Shown: in pieces, positions 35,057 through 41,548 of the stretch
Numbering within the stretch: position 1 is the stretch's first letter
Layout of the letters: every line of letters starts with the position of its first letter
Program-made: the position numbers and the translations under genes
NCBI RefSeq assembly: GCF_032878875.1
Contig: NZ_CP118157.1
Location: 310,001 to 374,000, forward strand
DNA from: Microbacterium sp. AB
GTDB lineage: Bacteria > Actinomycetota > Actinomycetes > Actinomycetales > Microbacteriaceae
Length of the DNA stretch: 64,000 nucleotides
Direction of reading: 5' to 3'
Notes under the pieces: model-generated
What the model saw: only the letters and a program-made list of their open reading frames with translations
Told to the model about the DNA's origin: nothing
Database searches by the model: none

Positions 35057-35069
35057 TGTTCGAGGGCGG

Positions 35070-35897
35070 TCAGCCGAGCAGTGCCGCCGTCCGCGGCCCG
35101 GCGCCGAGGGCGAGCGCGGCGGCGAGCTGCGCGGCCGTGTCGACATCCCGCCGCAGGGTGGAGGACGCGCCGACGTCGAGATCGACGTGCCCGGCCGCGC
35201 GATGGCGAGCCGCGGAGTCCGTGCCGAAGGCAGGGGAGAGCGGGATGGACGCGCGCGCGGTGACGAGGGTCGTCCCCGTGCCCTCGGCGTCGGGCACGAG
35301 GCCGCGATCGACGATGCCGGCGAGCACGAGCGCCGCGTCGAGGTCGGATGGCCGCAGCGCGGGCAGGTCGCCGAGCAGCACGGCGCGCGGGCGATCGGCC
35401 GGGACGGCGGCGAGACCCGCGCGGACGGCGGCGTCCAGACCCGCGGGCTCGGCCTCCCGGACGACGCGGACAGGCGCCCGCCCGGTCCCCAGGGCCGGAG
35501 ATCCCGCGAACGCCGGGTCGCGTCGGCCGGAATCGTCCGGCGCTCGCGGGATCTCCGGCATCCGGGCATCAGGACCCTCCGGCGCCGCGCCCTCCGGCCA
35601 TCCGCGCAGCTCGTCGCGAAGCGTCTCGTCCGCCGTGACGACGATCACCTCGGTGACCCGGGACGCCCGGGCGGCCGCCTCGATCGTGTCGAGCGCGACG
35701 GCGCGGGCCAGCGCCGTCCTGTCGACGCCGTCGACCGCGAGCCGCGACTTGCCGACCGCCGCGGGCTTCACGGGGACGACGACGCGCCATCCGCCCGTGC
35801 CCGTCGTCGTCCCGCCGCCGCCGCCGCGGGCACGGCCTCGCGCCGCCGTCCCGTGCACCGACTCGCGCGCCGCCGGCCCGTGCGCACCTCCGCTCAC
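35070..35897 (-). CDS. cofC: 2-phospho-L-lactate (or phosphoenolpyruvate) guanylyltransferase CofC/FbiD
   Basis: A 275-residue nucleotidyltransferase that activates the phospho-acid with GTP for the F420 side chain. The nucleotide-binding start is WRVVVPVKPAAVGKSRLA near residue 37; GLDAAVRAGLAAV, AVLLGDLPALRPSDLD and SPAFGTDSAARH are CofC blocks. Two oddities: a glycine/arginine-rich N-terminal extension of about 35 residues, and an insertion of about 30 residues (108-140) made of a 22-bp inverted repeat in DNA. GTG start overlapping the fgd stop (GTGA). Last gene of the fbiC operon. Confidence 0.86.
   Translation of the reverse strand: MSGGAHGPAARESVHGTAARGRARGGGGGTTTGTGGWRVVVPVKPAAVGKSRLAVDGVDRTALARAVALDTIEAAARASRVTEVIVVTADETLRDELRGWPEGAAPEGPDARMPEIPRAPDDSGRRDPAFAGSPALGTGRAPVRVVREAEPAGLDAAVRAGLAAVPADRPRAVLLGDLPALRPSDLDAALVLAGIVDRGLVPDAEGTGTTLVTARASIPLSPAFGTDSAARHRAAGHVDLDVGASSTLRRDVDTAAQLAAALALGAGPRTAALLG
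35495..35558. repeat. In-frame inverted repeat inside cofC
   Basis: Arms 35495-35516 and 35537-35558 pair at 21 of 22 positions around a 20-nt loop. The arm begins CCGGAGATCCCGCGA. It encodes residues 114-135 (PEIPRAPDDSG and on), which have no counterpart I recognise in CofC proteins. Confidence 0.8.
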
Positions 35898-36907
35898 GCG
35901 CCGTGCTTCGCGCGCAGGCGCGGGAGGACCTCTTCGCCGTAGAGGCGCAGGAACGTCTCCTGGTCGTGCCCCGGGTCGTGGAAGACGAGGTGCCGGAAGC
36001 CGAGCTCGATGTACCGCTCGATCGCGGCGATGTGCTCGTCGACGTCGTCCGAGACGATGAAGCGGGATGCGGCGCGCTCGATCGGGAGCTCCTCGGCGAG
36101 CCGCTGCATCTCGAGCGGGTCGTCGACGCCGGTCTTCTCCTCGGGCGTGAGCGCGAGAGGCGCCCAGAACCGCGTGTTCTCGCGGGCCTTCTCGATGTCG
36201 GGACGGAACGACACCTTGACCTCGATGAGGGTGTCGACATCCGAGCGCGCCCGATCGGCCTTCGCGAGCCCGTCGTCGAAGGCCGGCAGGAGCTTGTCGG
36301 TGTACAGGCCCGGGTCCTTGCCGCTCGTCGTGATCCAGCCGTCGCCGATGCGCCCGGCCAGGCGCGTGGCGGCGGGGCCGGAGGCGCCGATGTAGATCGG
36401 CACGAGCTCGTCGGGGCGGTCGTAGATCGTCGCGTTCTTCACGGAGTAGTAGGTGCCGTCATAGGTGACGCGGTCCTCGGTCCAGAGCCTCCGGATGAGG
36501 ACGATCGCCTCCTTCATGCGCTGGAAGCGCTCGGGCGGCTCCGGCCATTCGAGGCCGAGCGTCACCTCGTTGAGCGCCTCGCCCGTCCCCACGCCGAGGA
36601 TGATCCGCCCGGGGTGCAGCGCGCCGAGCGTGCCGAACGCCTGCGCGACGACGCCGGGGTGGTAGCGGAACGTCGGGGTGAGGACCGAGGTCCCCAGCAG
36701 GACGCGCTCGGTCCGCTCGGCGGCGGCGCCGAGCCACGGGAGGGCCGCGGGGGCGTGGCCGCCGTCGTGCATCCAGGGCTGCAGGTGGTCGCTCAGGAAG
36801 ACCGAGTCGAAGCCCGCCTCCTCGGCGAGGACGGCCAGGTCGAGCAGCTCGCGCGGGCCGAACTGCTCGGACGACGCCTTGTACCCGAAACGGAAGGGGA
36901 TGGTCAT
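35894..36907 (-). CDS. fgd: F420-dependent glucose-6-phosphate dehydrogenase-like enzyme
   Basis: A 337-residue TIM-barrel flavin-like monooxygenase-superfamily enzyme. It follows the mycobacterial Fgd1 sequence through its length: FGYKASSEQFGPRELLDLAV, LSDHLQPWMHDGGHAP, LLGTSVLTPTFRYHPGVVAQ, LGVGTGEALNEV, GDGWITTSGKD and HLVFHDPGHDQETFLRLY. The catalytic histidine and tryptophan (His40, Trp44 region in DHLQPW) are present. It would oxidise glucose-6-phosphate to 6-phosphogluconolactone while reducing F420. It is coupled by 4-base overlaps to the monooxygenase before and cofC after. Confidence 0.9.
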   Translation of the reverse strand: MTIPFRFGYKASSEQFGPRELLDLAVLAEEAGFDSVFLSDHLQPWMHDGGHAPAALPWLGAAAERTERVLLGTSVLTPTFRYHPGVVAQAFGTLGALHPGRIILGVGTGEALNEVTLGLEWPEPPERFQRMKEAIVLIRRLWTEDRVTYDGTYYSVKNATIYDRPDELVPIYIGASGPAATRLAGRIGDGWITTSGKDPGLYTDKLLPAFDDGLAKADRARSDVDTLIEVKVSFRPDIEKARENTRFWAPLALTPEEKTGVDDPLEMQRLAEELPIERAASRFIVSDDVDEHIAAIERYIELGFRHLVFHDPGHDQETFLRLYGEEVLPRLRAKHGA

Positions 36908-38478
36908 GGTGCGGCTCCTTCGTGCGACAGTGCCGGTGCCGCCGGATTCGTTCCGGCGGCGTGGAGATCGGTGAGCTCGTTCCGGACGCGGGCGAGGCGC
37001 TCGCGGAAGGCGGCGACGGTCCCGGGCCACAGCAGCGTCAGACGGCCGCTCCGCTCGTCGACGTACCAGTTGTCGCAGCCTCCCGCGACCCATGGCGTGG
37101 CCGCCGAGCGCTCGACGATCTCGCGGGTGTACGCCGCCTCGGCCTCCGACGTCGCATGCACGAAGGCGCCGTCCCGGATGAGCGCGGCGGCGAACGCGGC
37201 CTGCTCCTCGACGATGAGGACGGCCGAGTTGTGGCCGAGGGCGGCGTTGGGCCCGCCGAGGACGAACAAGTTCGGGAAGCCGTGCACGAGCGTCGAGCCG
37301 ACCGAGGTCATCCCGTCGGCCCAGTGCTCCTCCAGCGTGAGTCCGTGGGCGCCGGCGACGAGCGGCGCCCACGGCTGCCGGGTCGACGCGAAGCCCGTCG
37401 CGAGCACGACGACGTCGGCGTCGTGGCGCGATCCGTCGGCGGCGACGAGCGCCCCGTCGGAGACCGAGGACAGGGCGGACGGCACGAGGTCGACGGATCC
37501 GGACGCCACGGCAGGGTAGAAGTCGTCGCTCAGCAGGACGCGCTTGCAGCCGAACGCGTAGGAGGGGGTGAGGGCGTCGCGCAGCGCGGGATCGCCGACC
37601 TGCGCGGCGAGATGGGCGCGTGCCGCGGTCTCGGCCTCGGCGGCCGCGACGGCGTCGCCGGAGCGCGAGGCGAACCGCGCCTCGCCGTCGTCGTACAGCC
37701 TCTCGCGCAGCCGGGCCGCCTCGTCGGGGTCGCGGAGCGCGTCCCGCTCGGCCTCGGAGTAGACGCGGTCGCGCTTGGGCACGATCCACGCGGGCGTGCG
37801 CTGGAACAGCACGACGTCCGCTCCCGCTGCGGCCAGCGCGGGGACGAGCTGCACGGCGCTCGCTCCCGTGCCGACCACGGCGATGCGCCGGCCCGGGACG
37901 TCGACCGTGTGGTCCCAGCGCGAGGAGTGGAAGATCGGCCCTCCGAAGGACTCCAGGCCCGGCAGATCGGGGATCCGCGGCTCCGTGAGACGCCCGCAGG
38001 CGAGGACGAGATGAGAGGCGCGCAGCTCGTCGTCCGCGCACGACGCAGGAATCCCGTCCGCGGACGGGCCGAGAACGCGCTTCACGGGGGCGACCCGTTC
38101 CGGAATCCCTGCGTTGTGCGCGCGGCCCGTCCGGATCGCCCACTCCTCGCCGTCCCACCGGGCGTCGAGCATCGGCGTCGCGAGCCGCAGGTGCCGTTCG
38201 AGCCCCTCCCGGCGTACGATCCGCTCGAGGTAGGCACGGATCTCCGCCCCCGGGGCGAAGACGTGCGACCACTCCGGCCAGGGATGGGCCGAGAGCCCGT
38301 AGAGGTGCGACGGCACGTCGCACGCGACGCCGGGATAGGTGTTGTCGCGCCACGTGCCGCCGACGGCGGATGCGCGTTCGAGGATGACGAAGTCGTCGAC
38401 GCCCTGGGCGCGCAGCGCGAGCGCGGCGGCGATGCCGGCGAATCCCGCGCCGACGATCACGGTGCCGGTCGCCGTCAT
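36904..38478 (-). CDS. FAD/NADPH monooxygenase of the Baeyer-Villiger type
   Basis: A 524-residue flavoprotein. First FAD motif VIVGAGFAGIAAALAL at residue 8, ERASAVGGTWRDNTYPGVACDVPS with the family tryptophan, the Baeyer-Villiger-like FHSSRWDH near 190, and the NADPH motif IAVVGTGASAVQLVPAL near 200; late LATGFASTRQPWAP. It would insert oxygen into a ketone or oxidise a heteroatom with NADPH. It is unexpected inside an F420 operon yet overlaps fbiC and fgd by 4 bases each. Residues 119-149 are an extra loop encoded by an inverted repeat. Confidence 0.87.
   Translation of the reverse strand: MTATGTVIVGAGFAGIAAALALRAQGVDDFVILERASAVGGTWRDNTYPGVACDVPSHLYGLSAHPWPEWSHVFAPGAEIRAYLERIVRREGLERHLRLATPMLDARWDGEEWAIRTGRAHNAGIPERVAPVKRVLGPSADGIPASCADDELRASHLVLACGRLTEPRIPDLPGLESFGGPIFHSSRWDHTVDVPGRRIAVVGTGASAVQLVPALAAAGADVVLFQRTPAWIVPKRDRVYSEAERDALRDPDEAARLRERLYDDGEARFASRSGDAVAAAEAETAARAHLAAQVGDPALRDALTPSYAFGCKRVLLSDDFYPAVASGSVDLVPSALSSVSDGALVAADGSRHDADVVVLATGFASTRQPWAPLVAGAHGLTLEEHWADGMTSVGSTLVHGFPNLFVLGGPNAALGHNSAVLIVEEQAAFAAALIRDGAFVHATSEAEAAYTREIVERSAATPWVAGGCDNWYVDERSGRLTLLWPGTVAAFRERLARVRNELTDLHAAGTNPAAPALSHEGAAP
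38036..38121. repeat. In-frame inverted repeat inside the monooxygenase gene
   Basis: Arms 38036-38056 and 38101-38121 pair at 18 of 21 positions with a 44-nt loop. The left arm starts GCGCACGACGCAGGA, the same 15 bases that start the left arm in fbiC (39541-39555). It encodes HNAGIPE...DGIPASC, residues 121-147. Confidence 0.8.
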
Positions 38479-40889
38479 CCCGCGGTCTCCCCGCGCACGT
38501 CCGCGTACGTCGTGGTGCGCTGCCGGAACGGGCGGAAGAGGCCCCGCGCGATGGCGCGCGCGGCGGGCAGCGGCAGCTCGAGGCCCGCCTCGACGCCGGC
38601 CCGGGGCGCGACGCGGCCGTCGAGGAGCGTGCCGCCGAGGTCGTCGCCGCCCGAGCGCAGCAGCTCGGTCGTCACGGAGACGCCGTGCCGCGTCCACGGG
38701 ATCTGCACGTGCGGGATGACGCCCGACAGCAGGAGCCGCGACACGGCGACCATGGCGCGGTGCTCGTCGAGGTCGGAGCGTCCGTCGACGAGCGGCACAC
38801 CCCAGCCGGGCATCGGGATGGGCACGAACTCCGTGAAGCCGCCTGTCTCGTGCTGGATGGCGGAGAGCGCGCGCAGGTGCGCGATGCGCTCGGCCGCCGT
38901 CTCCACGTGGCCGTAGAAGAGCACGGACGTCGAGCGGAAGCCGGCCCGGTGCGCCGCCGCGATGGTCTCGATCCACCGGTCGACCTCGAGGTCGCCCGGT
39001 GCGACCTCGCCGCGCACGCGTTCGCTGAGGACCTTCACGCCGGTCCCCGGCACGGTGTCGACGCCCGCCTCGCTGAGGGCCGCGAGGGCGCCGTGGAGGC
39101 CGAGGCCCGTACGGTCGGCGAGGTCGGCGACGTCCTGCGGGCGGAAGGCGTGCAGGTGGACGGCCGGGGCCGCCGTCTTGAGGGTGCGGGCGATGTCGAG
39201 GTACGCCTCCGGCGCCTCCGAGGGCGCCACGAGACCCTGGACGCAGATCTCCGTGAGGCCCAGCGCGACGGCGTCGCGTGCGATGTCTCCGAGCACGGCG
39301 AGGTCGTACTGGTCGTCCGACTCTGCCCCTCCGGCGCGGAACCCCGTCGAGGCGACGTTGCGGTTGGCGACCGCGCTGACGGTCTCGCCGACCGTGTACC
39401 GGCGCACGTCGTCGGCGGTCTGCGCGAGCGCGTCGAGCTCGTCGCCCGTGGCGGTGAGCAGCCGTTCCCACTCGTCGTCGGCGAGGGACGCCGGATCCTG
39501 TGCCGCGCGCTCGATCACGGCGGCGATGAGCCCGCCCGGCGCGCACGACGCAGGAGCCCCGGCGTCGTCCGTGCCGGAAAGCCGCCGCCCGGGCGTCGGC
39601 GGGCCCGGATGTCCTGCGTCCTGTCCGCTCTCGGCGGCCCGCCGGCCGAGGGGGCGGACCATCTCGCCGTCCTCGCCCGTCCCGGCCAGCCCGTCGGGCC
39701 CGGCGAGCGCCCGTGTCGCCTCGCGGACGGCGGGGTCGAGCCATCCGTCGTCCCTCACGAACTCGGGGTGCGCGGTGAGGCGCTCGCGCAGCGCGAAGCC
39801 CAGCTCGGCCGTCCGCGCCGCGAGGTCGTCGAGGTGCGGCCAGGGCCGCTCGGGGTTCACGTGATCGGCCGTGAGCGGCGAGACGCCGCCCCAGTCGTCG
39901 GCGCCCGCGCGGACGAGCAGGCCGAGCTCCTCGGGGTCGGACAGGTTCGGGGGCACCTGGACGCGCATGCGCGGCCCCATGACGAGGCGCGTGACGGCGA
40001 CGGCCGCGACGTACTCCCGGAGCGCGGCATCGGGGGCGTTCTGCATCGCGGTGCGGGGCTTGGCCCGGAAGTTCTGCACGATCACCTCCTGGATGTGCCC
40101 GTGCCGATCGTGCGCGTCGCGCAGGGCGATCATCGACTCCGCACGATCGCGCACCGTCTCGCCGATGCCGACGAGGATGCCCGAGGTGAACGGGATGCGA
40201 GCGCGGCCCGCGTTCTCGAGGAGGTCGAGGCGCACAGCGGGATCCTTGTCGGGCGAGCCGTAGTGCACCTTGCCGGGCTGCGTGAAGAGATCGCGCGAGG
40301 TCGTCTCGAGCATGACGCCCATGGACGGGGCGACGGGGCGCAGCGCTGCGAGCTCCTCGGGACTCATGACGCCCGGGTTGAGGTGGGGCAGCAGACCCGT
40401 CTCCTCCGTGATGAGGCGCGCCATGGCGCCCACATAGGCGAGCGTCGAGGCGTAGCCGTGCGCGTCGAGCCAGGCGCGTGCCTCGGGCCAGCGGTCCTCG
40501 GGCCGGTCCCCGAGGGTGAGCAGCGCCTCCTTGCATCCGAGCGCCTGCCCCTGCCGGGCGACCGCGAGCACCTGCTCGGGCGACATGTAGGCGGGCTTGC
40601 GCTTCTTCAGCAGCTGGCCGGGGGTGTCCACGAAGACGCAGTAGTGGCACCGGTCGCGACACAGCGTCGTGAGCGGGATGAAGACCTTGCGGGAGTAGGT
40701 GATGACGCCCTCGCGCCCGGCGAGGGCGAGACCCTCGTCCCGTGTGCGCGCGGCGAGCGCGAGGACCTCGTCGAAGGCGTCGCCCTCCGCCGTGAGCAGC
40801 GCATGCGCGTCGTCCGCGCCGAGACGCTCTCCGCGCGCGGCGCGACGGATGGCCGCTGTCGCGGGCGCGTCGGTCGGGAGCAGGGTCAC
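38475..40889 (-). CDS. fbiC: FO synthase FbiC (CofG-CofH fusion) with a cysteine-less CofH half
   Basis: An 804-residue bifunctional protein meant to build the deazaflavin FO. The CofG half (about 60-400) has the radical-SAM motif CRDRCHYC (Cys77, Cys81, Cys84) and GADDWGGVSPLTADHVNPE. The linker at 424-448 is an in-frame inverted repeat. The CofH half (about 455-795) keeps VHLHAFRPQDV, GVDTVPGTGVKVL, FYGHVE, TGGFTEFVPIP and GGDDLGGTLLDG. Where CofH should carry CX3CX2C, the chain reads VANRNVASTGFRAGGAES (507-524), with no cysteine. GTG start with a GAGACT -10 6 nt upstream. First gene of the operon. Confidence 0.92.
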   Translation of the reverse strand: MTLLPTDAPATAAIRRAARGERLGADDAHALLTAEGDAFDEVLALAARTRDEGLALAGREGVITYSRKVFIPLTTLCRDRCHYCVFVDTPGQLLKKRKPAYMSPEQVLAVARQGQALGCKEALLTLGDRPEDRWPEARAWLDAHGYASTLAYVGAMARLITEETGLLPHLNPGVMSPEELAALRPVAPSMGVMLETTSRDLFTQPGKVHYGSPDKDPAVRLDLLENAGRARIPFTSGILVGIGETVRDRAESMIALRDAHDRHGHIQEVIVQNFRAKPRTAMQNAPDAALREYVAAVAVTRLVMGPRMRVQVPPNLSDPEELGLLVRAGADDWGGVSPLTADHVNPERPWPHLDDLAARTAELGFALRERLTAHPEFVRDDGWLDPAVREATRALAGPDGLAGTGEDGEMVRPLGRRAAESGQDAGHPGPPTPGRRLSGTDDAGAPASCAPGGLIAAVIERAAQDPASLADDEWERLLTATGDELDALAQTADDVRRYTVGETVSAVANRNVASTGFRAGGAESDDQYDLAVLGDIARDAVALGLTEICVQGLVAPSEAPEAYLDIARTLKTAAPAVHLHAFRPQDVADLADRTGLGLHGALAALSEAGVDTVPGTGVKVLSERVRGEVAPGDLEVDRWIETIAAAHRAGFRSTSVLFYGHVETAAERIAHLRALSAIQHETGGFTEFVPIPMPGWGVPLVDGRSDLDEHRAMVAVSRLLLSGVIPHVQIPWTRHGVSVTTELLRSGGDDLGGTLLDGRVAPRAGVEAGLELPLPAARAIARGLFRPFRQRTTTYADVRGETAG
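39541..39620. repeat. In-frame inverted repeat inside fbiC
   Basis: GACGCAGGAGCCCCGG (39547-39562) pairs with CCGGATGTCCTGCGTC (39605-39620) at 13 of 16 positions. The left arm with its flank (39541-39561) matches the monooxygenase element at 19 of 21 bases. It encodes DAGHPGP...DDAGAPASC in the linker between the two FbiC domains. Confidence 0.75.
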
Positions 40890-40895
40890 CGACCC

Positions 40896-40901
40896 AGTCT
40901 C
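40896..40901 (-). promoter_or_regulatory. -10 box of the fbiC operon, leaderless
   Basis: GAGACT on the minus strand, 6 nt before the GTG at 40889. Confidence 0.35.
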
Positions 40902-40975
40902 GCACCGCCTCGTGCGCGCGGCGCCGTCGGCGCGAACCTCGCGTGCATCCGGCCGCGGCCGGCGCCGGGTCTCGT

Positions 40976-40993
40976 CGGATCCGCGCGGATCCG
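40976..40993. promoter_or_regulatory. Perfect 18-bp palindrome between fbiC and the PH-like gene
   Basis: CGGATCCGCGCGGATCCG reads the same on both strands. It lies 87 nt from the fbiC start and 91 nt from the start of the divergent gene, where a dimeric regulator could act on both. No regulator gene is adjacent. Confidence 0.45.
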
Positions 40994-41071
40994 TCCGGGG
41001 CTGACGCGAACCACAGGCGGATCGTTGCCTTCCTGTGAGGTCTCCCCAGGGCGGTCTCCGCGGTCCGCTGG

Positions 41072-41077
41072 CAGGAT
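41072..41077 (+). promoter_or_regulatory. -10 box of the PH-like gene, leaderless
   Basis: CAGGAT, 6 nt before the ATG at 41084. Confidence 0.4.
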
Positions 41078-41083
41078 GGACTC

Positions 41084-41539
41084 ATGGTGACCCTGCTCCT
41101 CGATCACTCGCAGCTGGAGATCGTGCTGTCGCCCACCGAACGCGCTCTCGCGTTCCAGCGCGGGAGCATCCGCGTGGAGCGCACGTCCATCGCGAAGGTG
41201 CAGCTCACCGACGACCCGTGGACCTGGCTGCGCGGCGTGCGCTCGCGCGGCACGCACGTCCCGGGTGCCGTCGCCCTCGGCACGTGGAAGTCGGAGTCGG
41301 GCGACGACTTCGTCGCCGTGCGCGGGCGTCGCCTGCCCGGCGTCGTGATCGATCTCCTCGGCGAGGGCGCGTTCCAGCGGCTCGTCATCTCGACCCGTCA
41401 CGGTCTCGCGCTCACACGAGCCCTGCGCCTCGACCCGGCCGAGGCGTCAGAGGTCGCCGCGTTCGGGACGCCGACCGCTCCGGCCTCGCAGCGGAAGCCG
41501 AGACGGAAGCCGGCGGCGCGCCCCGTTCCGGCGGTCTGA
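41084..41539 (+). CDS. Small PH-like-domain protein of unknown function
   Basis: A 151-residue soluble protein. Residues 3-112 look like a bacterial PH-like beta-barrel: LLLDHSQLEIVLSPTERALAFQRG, IRVERTSIAKVQLTDDPWTWL and GTWKSESGDDFVAVRGRRLPGVVIDL, ending ALTRALRLDP. The tail is basic and proline-rich (SQRKPRRKPAARPVPAV). Such proteins are common in actinobacteria and uncharacterised. Divergent from fbiC, with a shared 194-nt promoter region. Confidence 0.75.
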   Translation: MVTLLLDHSQLEIVLSPTERALAFQRGSIRVERTSIAKVQLTDDPWTWLRGVRSRGTHVPGAVALGTWKSESGDDFVAVRGRRLPGVVIDLLGEGAFQRLVISTRHGLALTRALRLDPAEASEVAAFGTPTAPASQRKPRRKPAARPVPAV

Positions 41540-41548
41540 CGCGGGCTC

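Noticed and set aside
39300..39362. Frameshift explaining the missing CofH cysteines
   Set aside because: Neither of the other two minus-strand frames encodes a cysteine cluster here, and flanking CofH blocks are in the same frame.
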